This document shows positions 1-10,812 of a stretch of 64,000 bases of DNA, piece by piece (position 1 is the stretch's first letter; every line of letters starts with the position of its first letter). Location of the stretch: contig OY998175.1 of NCBI GenBank assembly GCA_963921935.1, positions 292,090,246-292,154,245 of the forward strand, written 5' to 3'. Below the pieces are notes generated by a model that was given only the letters and a program-made list of their open reading frames with translations, made no database searches and was not told where the DNA came from. This stretch comes from Galeruca laticollis (Eukaryota > Arthropoda > Insecta > Coleoptera > Chrysomelidae). The translations under genes were made by a program, and so were the position numbers.

Positions 1-2720
1 GAAATATGGAAATTAACAGAAAATAACTGAAGTCAACAAAAAACGTGATTGTAGAAAATTTCACAATATTATAAATGAAAACTACAAAATTATCGATAGT
101 TTGATAGTTTTCGTTTAATATAGTGTGGAGTTTTTTCATTTACGTTTTTTGTTAATTAAATTTATGAATAGATTTCACAAAGTAAGGAATTCTAGAATAA
201 AAGTGGTAAGGTTATTACTGACTTACCAAATCTTTTAATAAATGAATATAATAAAAAAACAAGCACAAGTTCTTTGCATCGGCTATTCAGCTGTTTGGGC
301 ATTTTAACAATCACAGATGAAAATGCTTTGTTGTTTTGAAGACAAAAACAGTTTTGATTATAAATATTTCTCACAAGAAAATTTTATAAACACCTAACTA
401 TAACCTCAAAAATCGATGACAATACACGAGTAGAAAAGTCACAACATGACATTATTTCTGGCAGTGACTATTTAACCGTCAATAATTGGAGGCTTCTTCA
501 TGAAAATTTTAACACAAATGTTTACATTGAGGGACGTCTAAACCCAATAAAGCTATATTGCTTAAACATTATTTTGGTTCAAAAGTTTTTTTATTGATTG
601 TGTTATCTTTAGAACCGATTAATTAACAAATTTAAGTATATGCACTTCTCGATAGAAATGTAGCCACACATGTGATAGAAATACGCCCTTGGTGACGTAA
701 ACGCAACTTTATTTGGTCTTTACTATATTTGTTTTCCCATGGTTCCAAATTTAGTAATACCAATTTTCTGTATGGTGCACTTGCCGCGTTGATAAATCAA
801 GAAAAATGCATGTGTCGTTACATTAGGTGAACTTAAAATTTTTTTCAGAAGAAATATTCTCAAAATGAAATTTTTTAATTTTTTCCTAAAGGAGAAAACA
901 ACTATTCTCCTGACTATATAGATCAACGAATATTGAATTATCTTTTTCTCGAAAAAAATGTCAGGGGTTGACACCATTGTTGATTTAACACACGTATCCC
1001 TCTTGGCTTGCAGTTAAGAATAATGCCTAAATTTTGGACCTATTTGACTCTACTGTGCCTATGCAGCATATACTATTTCGTTCAGTGTCTCTAATATGAA
1101 CCGTAGACGATCTAGACATCGCTCGTATAATTCCTATCAGTATGTATGTAACAAGGAGTTGCTAAACACTTCAGCTTTACTTCTGCAAACCAAAAGCTAA
1201 AGTATCGCGTTCTTTGAGAACAAATAATTTCTGGAAGTCAGTTTTGACATACAATTCTTGGTAAAAATACAACTTTCCTAGTATTTGATCTAAATTTCAA
1301 CATTGCAGACTATTATAAAAGATAAATGAAGTGACTGTAATACAACAAAAATGTTGACATATTCTCTGTTCTCTTAAAATTTATAGTCTTGCAGGATGTA
1401 ATTGGCACAAGAACATCCCCAACGAGTTTAGAAAATGTTCATCAATCGTTCGTAGTAAATAGGATTTTCATTCCCAGAAGGCGTCGACTACATGCTGTCT
1501 ACAAACTTTGTCTAGTTAAAAGACACGCCAAGTTTTTATTGATATATATATATATATATATATACGACAAAAGATATCCACATCGATATTGGTTACTTTC
1601 CGACTTCTTAGAACTTTTTCAGTAGTCTCTAACTTCTGTCGGTTCGTTTCTTATAAGAAAAAGTAGGTATTTGTTTTATTCCTGATGCAGTTTCTGATGG
1701 ATGGTAAAGATTATTATGTGATATTTCCTTATATCAACTTTATATTTCTTTTGAAAGGTCTTTTTGAAAGTATAAAAGAAATCCATATACCGTATTACTT
1801 GGATCTTTTTACGACTCTTTTCTTTCTGAACAGATTTAACTTGGTAATTTTTGGATGTTGCTAATAACAATGAAACTTTGCTTTCTTCCGAATGATATAA
1901 ATATATTACGAGTTTCTGAAAACAATATTCTACTATTTTCAATAATAACGATGAATTTTATGAAACTTCTTGAAAATGGAATACAAACAGTACGCGTCTA
2001 AAACAGTATCCCAGATATTTGTTAAGAAATATAAGGTGTATTATAAAACTTAATATGAAATCAATATTAACATTAGAAACCGTAAATTGTGTAACATTAA
2101 TATCGATAATGTAGTAAAATGAAAGCAAACAGTCGCAGAAACAAAAGATAGAATAATCACGGAATTATAACCATCATATGATTTTATAATAATGAAAGTA
2201 TGATTGGATTAATTTAAAAAGCAGGCATTCATTGAAAAAAATCTTGATGAACTATTCAAAACTTCTTTAAAAACCAAGAAGAAGCAACTGTCGCAAAGTC
2301 ATAACATTATAGACTAAGTGCCAATGCTTGAAATCACGTTGTGGTATTAAGGCTAAAAATTCTTGTGTGCTTCGTGGCTACAAATCTTAATGAACGGTGA
2401 TTCAGCTAAGTATGGGGTAATAAAGGTGTGCGATAAATAGGCTAATTAACTTTAAGGTTCAAAGGTAGGCATTTCTATATGTGGTTTAAACAGTATAGGT
2501 ACAACTCGGAATTACATTAGAGTTCAATTTCGTTTCTGAATCTGCTTTTTTGTTGTTGATAGCTATCTGTGTAGGCAGCCAAGTTAATATCTAGTGAACT
2601 GTCAAATAAATTTTCGTTTAAAATATTGGATAGCTCTTTTTCATTGAAATTGTCGTTGAAAATTTTGGGGAACTAAAAAATCACGATATTTTGCTTACTG
2701 TCACTTCTAGGATTACCTTC
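1..2720. other. AT-rich DNA without a recognised gene
   Basis: Short open frames on both strands look random and lack domain motifs. A short TA run lies at about 1541-1563. I see nothing else assignable before the hAT target-site duplication at 2721. Confidence 0.5.
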
Positions 2721-2750
2721 CTCTATATCAGTGGTCGCCAACCTGTCGAT

Positions 2751-2772
2751 CGCGAGCTACCGGTAGCTCGCG
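2751..2772. repeat. perfect 22-bp palindrome inside the hAT 5' end
   Basis: Starting 22 bp inside the left end, CGCGAGCTACC is followed directly by its own reverse complement. It could extrude as a hairpin or bind transposase as a dimer site. The same palindrome (20 bp) recurs at 50502-50521 beside a second copy of this hAT end. Confidence 0.85.
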
Positions 2773-3098
2773 GAGGCAATTCTGGTAGCTCTCACAACGA
2801 TTTTAATTTAAAAAATACAAACTGCAAAAATCAGAGAAGCTTCCGAAAATTCCACAAAAAAATCTAATTGTCATAATATTAAACATAAACAGCGGCAACG
2901 TTGCGGTGAGCGATCTGCCGCTGACGCCATCAAGCTAGAACCGACCAGCCGGACCAGCGCGTTAGTGTTCGAGAACGATCAGGATTGCTTTGAACGGGAT
3001 AAATACGCACGGCGCGGCGACATTGCGCTTAGTTTAAAACTGAACGCGTAACCAACGTCCAGCGGTTGGGTTAGTAGAGAACAACAGAAAACAATATT

Positions 3099-4420
3099 AT
3101 GGCAAGCAGTTGTAAGAAGGTAAAGACGTACCACTCTCGTTCGGAATGGGAAGAACAGAAGTTAAAGATAAAAATGTGTGTTTGTTATGTAATACTTCGG
3201 TCTCCGTTGCTAAAAAAGGAAATATTGAGAGACATCATAAAAGTGTACATTCTAATTTTGAAAAATCATTCCCACTACATTCTGCCGCCAGAAAGGAGAA
3301 ACTGAAACAGTTAAAAAAGCAGTTAATTGGACAACAATCAATATTTTTGAGAACAGTCGACGAAAATAAGGCTGCAACTGAAGCTCCGTACCATGTGTCC
3401 CAGATAATTACACAAAAAAAAAACTTTATGAAGACGGGGAAATGATAAAACAGGCGTTTTTAGAAGCTGCTGATTCGTTATTTGCCAACTTTAGAAATAA
3501 AGACGAGATAGTTTCAGCTATAAAATCTATGCAACTTTCTGCTAATACAGTGATGAGACGTGTAGAAGTAATGAGCAATGATATTTTTTTACAGTTAAGA
3601 ACTGACTTAGATAACTGTGTTTATTTTCACTTCAACTGGATGAATCAACAGATGTCGTTGACACTGCCTAGATGGCCGTGTTCGTCAGGATGGTTTTTAG
3701 TGATTTTACGATTAAAGAAGATCTTTTGAAGTTTATTCCAATGGAAGGACACACTACTGGACAGGAGTTATTTTCTGATTTAAAAAATATTATTTCTGCC
3801 GAGAAAATTCCAATATCGAAAATGGTAGGCTTGACAACCGATGAGGCTCCAGCTATGATGGGTTGTGATAAGGGTCTGGTAGCGTTATGTCGTAAAGATG
3901 AAACTTTTCCGCAATTTCTCTGTTACCACTGCATTATCCATCAGCAAGCATTATGTGGAAATTTCCTGAAACTAAACAACGTTATGAAACTGGTGGTAGA
4001 GTAGAGGACGGGTGCTGAAACGTTTTAATGATGTCCTATCTGGCATAGTTCAATTTTTCAAACAACGTGATGAACCGACTCTGGAACTAGAAAATTCAAT
4101 CTGGCTTAGAGATTTTAGTTTACTCGTGGACATTACAGAGAAATTGAACGAACTTAATTTGCAGCTTCAGGGGAGAGATAAAGAACTAGCGGAAATGATT
4201 TCTGATATAAAAGCATTTATCAAAAAGCTGGAGTTTTGGCAACAAAACCTAATTAACAGCGATGCCTAGCATTTTCCTATTCTTTCAGAAAAAATATCTC
4301 AAAATCCATTAGAACCCTATGAGAGCAAATATCATGTAGAAATAGTTTATACCCTGAAGAATAACTTCAAAAATCGTTTTAAGGATTTCAACGAAATGGC
4401 TTTAGTAGCGCAGATCTAAG
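3099..4420 (+). pseudogene. hAT transposase, N-terminal and central part
   Basis: This is the 5' half of a hAT transposase of the ZBED5/GTF2IRD2-like group, the DNA-cutting and joining enzyme of the surrounding element. A plausible ATG at 3099 opens MASSCKKVK. The BED zinc finger (CLLCNTSV, then ERHHKSVH) lies in another frame from about 3176. Further frames give the family motifs TTDEAPAMMG and CIIHQQALCG (3830-3955) and a helical stretch to about 4420. At least three frameshifts and a stop near 4002 break it. The reading frame resumes at 7.9 kb after the Penelope insertion. Identity as hAT is strong; the exact subfamily is inferred. Confidence 0.88.
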
Positions 4421-4440
4421 ATACCTCTATTAAGACAGAA

Positions 4441-6516
4441 TTGCATAATGTTTTACCAGGGGATATTTTAGTCGAATTTGAAAATAGACAGTTGATAAGA
4501 TACAACAATATTTTTAGAAAAATCAGGGAAACTCAGACATTAAAATTTGAGAGAATTAAAACTGATCTCTTTAACAATGTTAAATATGACGAGGGATGGT
4601 TTAAGAACTTAACAGATATTGACTTTCCTTACAATGTCAAAAAGTTTCTCTCGTTGGGCCCTAGGTTTAGTGTGGAGCCGTCAATGACTGATTTCAAAAT
4701 ATCAAAAATTTTAGCTGATTTGGAAAATATTATTAAGAACTTAGATGATAACAATAAAGATTTGGCTAGATCTCGATTTACTAATATTCTCACAAATTTT
4801 TCACATAATCACAAAAATGACAGGCATTGCATGAAGAAATATTTTTTTGAGTGTAGAGATTTCCTTAGAGAGCATCCAAATGTATATATAGTAAGGAGCG
4901 ATAAAGGTAATGTAACTGTTGCCATGTATAGAGAGGATTATATAACACGCTCTGAACAACTTTTATCTGAAACTAAATATTATAAAAACATTCCTAGGAA
5001 TCCTGTCTGTACATTGCAGCAGAAAGCTAATAAGTTAGTAACCTCATTTGAGAAATCTGAATTAATTCCTAAGGAGGTGGCTCAAAAACTTAGATTTTAT
5101 AATTCAATAATTCCTAGGTTTTATGCACTGCCTGAAATTCATGAGCAGAATTTAGCGATGAGACCTATAATATCATCGTTTGACTCTCCTAACGGGCACA
5201 TTGCAGAATATTTAACAGACATTCTGACCAAATCTTACAACTTTGAAAATGATTATAACATCAAAGATTCTTTCATGTTTAGTAGTTTTATAAACAATCT
5301 CGTTATTCCAGATGGTTTCGTTCTTGTCAGCTTCGATGTGGTCTCACTTTTTACAAATTTACCCTTAAATGTCATTTTAGACAGCATTTCAGCACATTGG
5401 GATGATATTCAACCTCATTGTACACTGACTTTATCAGCTTTCAAGGAAGTACTTCAATTTGTTTTTGATTCTAACGTTTTCATTTTCAATGATAAATTTC
5501 ATAAACAGATTTTTGGCACCCCAATGGGGTTCTACTTTATCACCAATATTAGTTAATTTTGTTTTGGATGACCTCATCGAGCAATCTATTGATTCTTTAA
5601 GTTTTCCAATTCCTTTCGTCAAGAGGTATGTGGATGATTTGATTCTCGCCCTTCCTAATGATAAAGTGCAGTCTACATTGAATTTGTTCAATTCTTATAA
5701 TGAGAACTTACAATTTACTGTTGAGAAAGAAGAAAATGGTATTTTACCGTTTTTAGACATGAAAGTGCATAGGGGAGATGACAATATTATAAGAACTTCT
5801 TGGTATAGAAAACCAATATATAGTAATAGATTTATCAGTTATTGGTCATGTCATCCTCCCAAAATGAAAACAAACTTAATTCTCTGCCTTCGTGATAGGG
5901 TGAGAAAATTGCATTGAAAAACATTTTATTTCAGAATTCATACCCTCGAAGTATGATAAATAAATTTTCAAACAACACTCCGACAACTTTTATTAAAGAT
6001 AAAGTCACTGTATCTGATTCAGCCCACAGTACAGATTTGTATTTTGGTTCACTACCATACATACCTGGTTTAACACCTGACCTGCTTAAAGTTCTGAAGG
6101 GTTCAACTACTGTTAAGGTTGCAACCTATAATTTACTTACTATTAACAACCTTTACACCAAGGTCAAGTCAAGGTTGGGCTTGAGTGAGATGTCTAATCT
6201 AGTTTACAGCATTCCTTGCAACGAATGTGATCAGATTTATATAGGCCAGACTTCTAGATGTCTATCTGGGAGACTGACTTCACATAAGAGTGACTGTAAT
6301 ACTGGAAAGTTGTCTTGTTCTTTGGCGGAACACGTTATTGTTGGTAAGCATACTATGAGTTTTGATAATGCTAAAATACTTGCAAGAGAAAAAAATTACA
6401 ATAAAAGACTTTTTCTTGAGATGTGCCACATACATAGAAATTTGAATAACTGTCTAAATAAAAAGTCTGATCTAGATGGACTCAGTAAAATCTACACCTA
6501 TCTATTAACTTTGTAG
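4441..6516 (+). pseudogene. Penelope-like reverse transcriptase / GIY-YIG endonuclease
   Basis: The protein copies RNA into DNA and nicks the target. The first frame (4441-5556) holds RT motifs YALPEIHEQ, RPIISSFDSPNG and LVSFDVVSLFTNLPL (with a catalytic Asp), and ends just after GTPMG. One extra T in the run near 5527 shifts the frame. The next frame (to 5917) carries YVDDLIL, the two catalytic Asp residues. A second frameshift near 5912 leads to the last frame, with the cysteine-flanked GIY-YIG-type motif IPCNECDQIYIGQTSR (about 6211-6258) and an intact C-terminus ending at 6516. The N-terminus is missing. Two frameshifts make it a pseudogene although the catalytic motifs survive. Confidence 0.92.
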
Positions 6517-6923
6517 AATAACTAAGTTATTTCATTTCTTGACTTCAACATTTATATATCACCCTGTATTTTATTTTACAACACCGATTCACATCATTAC
6601 TGTATAAATATATTCGATATCTAATCTGCTAATAATATCATTAGAAGAATTAGTCTTCTTTTTGTTTTGTGACAAAAACCAATAATTACTTTACTTTGAA
6701 ATGGATACCTTTCTCCCTTGGTATATAGTTTTTAATATTCATTCTGACTGTATTTTATTTTACTTGTTGTGTTAGTTCAAACTTTTTACAGTTCTACAAG
6801 ATATTGTAGATATGACCATTTTAAACGTTTAGACTGTCAGAAATTTGTTTTTGTCTTGATTTTTGTTAATTAATTTCATGCTCCGGTGATGTTCTTGATG
6901 GACAGTTTTCAAAACTTATTTTG
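6517..6923 (+). other. 3' untranslated part of the Penelope-like element
   Basis: AT-rich non-coding sequence between the endonuclease stop and the intron-like donor. No further open frame or motif is visible. Confidence 0.5.
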
Positions 6924-7051
6924 GTGAGTCAACTGTGTTTTTTTTCAAATATATGTTCAGCTTTATTAATTTGAAAAAATTTTTGTTCCATTGTAGATGT
7001 TCTGATGAAGGAAATGAACATTTTCCGAAAGCTCAACTAGTCAAAAAATAG
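6916..7051 (+). ncRNA. hammerhead-ribozyme-like motif, split by the intron
   Basis: CTGATGA (7002-7008) is followed by a stem GGAAA/TTTCC and then GAAA (7027-7030), the hammerhead core order. A two-pair stem III (AG/CT) with a five-base loop precedes a CTA cleavage triplet (7037-7039). A good stem I (TTATTTT 6916-6922 with AAAATAG 7045-7051) appears only if 6924-6996 is removed. One extra base lies between CTGATGA and stem II. Hammerheads are known in Penelope-like elements. Activity is unproven. Confidence 0.5.
6924..6996 (+). other. intron-like 73-bp segment in the PLE 3' region
   Basis: GTGAGT at 6924-6929 matches a 5' splice site. A T-rich tract ending TTGTAG at 6991-6996 matches a 3' splice site. 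Short introns in terminal regions are known for some Penelope elements (Drosophila virilis Penelope). The hammerhead-like core begins six bases after the acceptor. Splicing is inferred from signals only. Confidence 0.5.
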
Positions 7052-7744
7052 TTTTCTTTTGATCAGCCCTATATTGACCGCATCCCTACTAGATTGTTTG
7101 CAGTTATATATATATATATAAACATAATAAAAATGAGAGCGTTCTCCTAGCTCTGTCTCACATTTTCTTTCTCTCTTCCTCTTTTCAACAATATTACATC
7201 TTCTCGTTACACCATTTGTTTGCCCTACAGCTGCCATTACGAAAATAGTGGCATTGTCCCACGGCTCATTGTTGACGTTGGTAACACTGTTTGTCTCTTG
7301 CCACTTCCCTTTTGGAGGCAAAATATATCATTTCCTCGCCGGCGTTTAGTATGGTGACACATGAAGATGAAATCAATGGTTTTATTTTATAAAATGCTGC
7401 GACATTCACAATTGTTGCTATGACACGATTGATTAGGCCGTTGGTTCAATTCCTACTTAAATATTCCACAATTTACGACTTGTAGTTTACGATTTTACAT
7501 CTTTATGGAATCTAACCTCACTTCGGAGGTAAGTACACACGTGGTTGTGAATTTCATTTTTAATTATTCTCTTTGACCACAGTATTTAACTGTTGTTTTT
7601 TCATTCTAGTTTCCCTGATGATGAGGACAAACATCCTCGAAAGCTTGGACATTTTCCGCTAAGAGTATATCTTTTCCAATTTTTTGCTGCAATCCCCAAT
7701 ATTCACTAGTTTTATTCCTAACTAGTCAGCAAAGACTATCTTTC

Positions 7745-7748
<4 letters not shown>
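7052..7748 (+). other. foreign insert between the PLE and the hAT, with a second intron-like segment
   Basis: This stretch matches neither PLE coding sequence nor the hAT. It contains GTAAGT at 7529-7534 and TTCTAG ending at 7609, an 81-bp intron-like segment placed just before a second hammerhead-like core. The layout repeats that at 6924-7030, so it may be a remnant of a second, related PLE terminal repeat. Confidence 0.4.
7615..7642 (+). ncRNA. second hammerhead-like core
   Basis: CTGATGA (7615-7621), one extra T, a perfect five-pair stem GAGGA/TCCTC around CAAACA, then GAAA (7639-7642). A stem III AGC/GCT is possible further on. I could not build a convincing stem I, so only the core is supported. 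Confidence 0.4.

Positions 7749-7827
<79 letters not shown>
7749..7827. repeat. (TA)n microsatellite
   Basis: About 79 bp of uninterrupted TA dinucleotides at the right edge of the foreign insert in the hAT. Confidence 0.98.
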
Positions 7828-7830
<3 letters not shown>

Positions 7831-7904
7831 TATTGAATTTTAGTTTGTTTTGTCATTGTAAATAATATTTTTTATATAAATAAATCAGTTAATTTAATTG
7901 AACT

Positions 7905-8339
7905 TTGTCTCCTTTGGGCTTATCTGGGCAATACGCATTACATGTTGTTTCACCTTTTATGGAAATTGATATCCAACAGTTTGCAACTTGTGTTCTGCAG
8001 AACTTTGGCGAAGACATCGCTGCAACAGAAATGGAAGTAATTGAGTTTCAAAATGATTTAGCCTTAAAATCGTTAGTCTCAAGTACCAAATGTATATGGC
8101 CTATTGTAAGTAAAGACAAATATTCAGTTCTATGCCGTGTTGCCTTGAAAGTGAAAGCATTATTCAGTTCAACCTATTTGTGTGAATCTTCTTTTTCCAA
8201 TATGAAGTTTATTACGAACAAATATCGCAATCGACTTACAGATGCACATTTGGATAATTGTAATCGAATGGCTGTATCAAATTATACTGCAAACATAAAG
8301 AAAACTATCGATGAGTCTGAGTGTCAGCCTTTTCATTGA
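7905..8339 (+). pseudogene. hAT transposase C-terminal dimerisation domain
   Basis: This continues the broken transposase after the nested insertion. It has the hAT C-terminal dimerisation signature: a Trp (KCIWPIVSKDKYSVLCRVAL), then LFSSTYLCESSFSNMKFI and KYRNRLTDAHLDN. The frame is open to a stop at 8339 and ends in IDESECQPFH. The first residues of the frame may be read from insertion DNA, so the true hAT sequence probably resumes somewhere within the first dozen codons. Confidence 0.88.
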
Positions 8340-8733
8340 ACGTGCTTTTTTATTTTTCAATGTGTATGTTGATGATAGTGCGTTACTTTTTTGTTGTTAT
8401 TATTAACTATTTTTAAATCTTACATGACATGCCGTTGTGGCCGGATAAAAGTTTGTGTTTATTTTTCAAACACCTTCGTTTGGTAGGTAGGAATGTAGCT
8501 ATGAACAAGTACATACTAGTGATATTAGTTATTTTGTTATTAGTTTATTATTAGTACCTATGTATTATGTATTACCAGTTAAATAGTAAAATAAATACAT
8601 ATAATGATAAATTAACTGTGGATTATTTCATTTACGTTGCGTTACGTGGCTTCCGTGTGGGTAGCTAGCTGTTTATTCCAAAATTAACAAAGTAGCTCAA
8701 CACATTGAGAGGTTGGCAACCACTGCTCTATAT

Positions 8734-10330
8734 CATAGACTTCTATCTCTATATCAGGGGCCACTGCATGCTTAATTGAGCGCCATAAATTATATAGTCC
8801 TAAATATAGTTTTTCCCCATGCCATAAATATTCATTTAAATATGTAATGTTTAAAAGTTTGCAATTTTTTCTTTAAAATGTTTTAAAAAGAGCAACTCAT
8901 CCTTTCCAGTAAAGTGGCCTACCACTATGTTGTCAGAATTTGAGGTTTGAAATAATTTGAAACATTTTCGTAAAATGGGTAAGGACCGCATGTTCGTAAT
9001 ACAGATTTTTTTGTGGTAGAAAAATCCTTTTCCGTCAAAATAGTATTTAGAGCCGCTGGACTGTTCTTTTTTCTATGCTTTTTCCTCCATGATCAATCAA
9101 CAATTTTCGTACCATCTTTTTCAAGGCTTGTTTTAATTGAAAGAAAAACGCGACGACAATAAATCGTTATAGAAGGTGCGTCGTGTTCGGCGGAATATAA
9201 AGTGCGTAAGTCTAAGGACTGATGGGATGCATCACCATCTAAAAATAGGATTACTGGTCATTGAATTAATTTTCAATCCAAGTACGGGATAAAAACGTTT
9301 GTTTAAATTTGTAAATCATAAGGGAGTATGCGATATCTCTAGCAGCATTTAGGGTAAACAGTCAGACGTGCCGACATTATAAAGATTTTGTCCTTTGGGA
9401 ACTGTACATGGAGTTATTTTGTCGACATAGAAATAGCAATTGCTGGGGATGGTCCGAAAGCTCTTTTTTTTCCTTTGAACCATTGTTTAATCCTTTCGTC
9501 CGATACGGCCATTGTGGTTTTATTAATAAAATCAGCTTCTTCCTGGTGGCCTTTTTAAGATCAAACAATTTTCATCCTAGAGCTGCCTTGAAGTATCTGG
9601 TTTCTATTTCACATTCTTCGATCAGTTTTTGAACTGAATATATCAATCCTTCTTTATTTATGAGAAAACCTCTTACAAAACAATCGAGGTTCCACTCAAC
9701 CGAGCACTCAATCAACTTTTTTCAAATATTATCATTTTTCAACAGGGAAACACTTTTAAATCGTTTTGCATTGATGTTTCTGAATAATGGAATCATTTTC
9801 TTGGCGCCACTATTCTAAAAAAAATTAGTCCTGCTTGTTTATTTTAAAATACGTTTTTATAATTCGTGTATAAAAGAGACTTCAGAATAACATTGTTTAC
9901 AGTGTCACAATGAAGCTCTCTGAACACTTTTTTAGTAATTTTTAGTGTTATACAGTTGGTTATTGTATATAATATATATTTTCGTTTGACCTTTGACTTT
10001 AACCTTGAAACCAATCATGAAATGTTATAGCGTGTTTCCAGCTAGCAAATTATTATATTAAATGGTCTTAAAGGTAAATTTGAATAAATTATATATCAAA
10101 AATAATAATAAATAAAGTATGTTAACGTTTATTCATCAATGATTTGTCAATTGTTTATTTTTATATTCTATAGGAACAATATATAGGTATACATAGCGTT
10201 CGATTATCGGGATAAATTACCAGGTATCTATGTGAAGATGTATTATAGAAATAATTCTATTCATGATATAATATAAATGGATCGCAAGTATATACGAAGA
10301 AGCTCTTTTTTAAACAAATAGTCATCCTCT
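8734..10330. other. AT-rich DNA without a recognised gene
   Basis: Overlapping random frames at 9377-9632 have no domain motif. ACAGTGTCACAATGA near 9899 resembles words flanking the next transposon. Nothing else is assignable. Confidence 0.5.
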
Positions 10331-10791
10331 GTTTGCTTAAATGAAAGTTTGTTTACAATTTATACAATTATTCGGTTAAAATATGTCAAAAGTCAAGTGC
10401 TGAATGAAACCATATGTGATCTGACCAATCAGGAATCTACAGAATTGCCAGATTAAATTCAAACCACTTCACTTAGTTTAAAATCGGGGATTATGTAATT
10501 CTATTTTATTTAATGAATTAAATAAATGCGAATTATAAAAATCATTGTGTAAAACTTGTGTTTGCTTAAATGAAAGTTTGTTTACAATTTATACAATTAT
10601 TCGGTTAAAATATGTCAAAAGTCAAAAGTGCTGAGTAAAACCATATGTGATCTGACCAATCAGGAATCTACAGAATTGCCAGATTAAATTCAAACCACTC
10701 CTCTTAGTTTAAAATCGGGGATTATGTAATTCTATTTTATTTAATGAATTAAATAAATGCGAATTATAAAAATCATTGTGTAAAACTTGTG
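10331..10791. repeat. tandem duplication of a ~230-bp unit
   Basis: Unit one (10331-10559) and unit two (10560-10791) both start GTTTGCTTAAATGAAAGTTT and end AAAACTTGTG. They differ by only a few substitutions and a small insertion (TCAAAAGTG), so the duplication is recent compared with neighbouring elements. There is no open frame. Confidence 0.95.
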
Positions 10792-10812
10792 TCACAATGA
10801 TTTTCTGTAGTA

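Larger units (their letters stand above)
4430..7051 (+). mobile_element. Penelope-like element nested in the hAT
   Basis: A 5'-truncated Penelope-like retroelement interrupts the hAT transposase. It contains a telomerase-like reverse transcriptase joined to a GIY-YIG endonuclease (4441-6516), then about 400 bp of 3' sequence with an intron-like segment and a hammerhead-like motif. The left junction lies near 4415-4440, where hAT-type protein gives way to PLE protein. The true right junction may be as far as about 7830, because 7052-7827 is also foreign to the hAT. No target-site duplication was found. Confidence 0.85.
2729..8725 (+). mobile_element. hAT transposon split by a Penelope-like element
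   Basis: The left end begins CAGTGGTCGCCAACC and the right end finishes GGTTGGCAACCACTG, an imperfect terminal inverted repeat. The flanks carry an identical 8-bp duplication CTCTATAT at 2721-2728 and 8726-8733, the signature of hAT integration. Inside are a BED-finger transposase fragment (3.1-4.4 kb) and its C-terminal dimerisation domain (7.9-8.3 kb). About 3.4 kb of Penelope-like and other DNA separates the two. The transposase is broken, so the element is dead. The matching duplications show that the two halves are one insertion and not two fragments. Confidence 0.93.

Noticed and set aside
7430..7460. T-arm-like GGTTCAATTCC suggesting a tRNA
   Set aside because: No matching acceptor stem, D-arm or anticodon arm could be placed around it.
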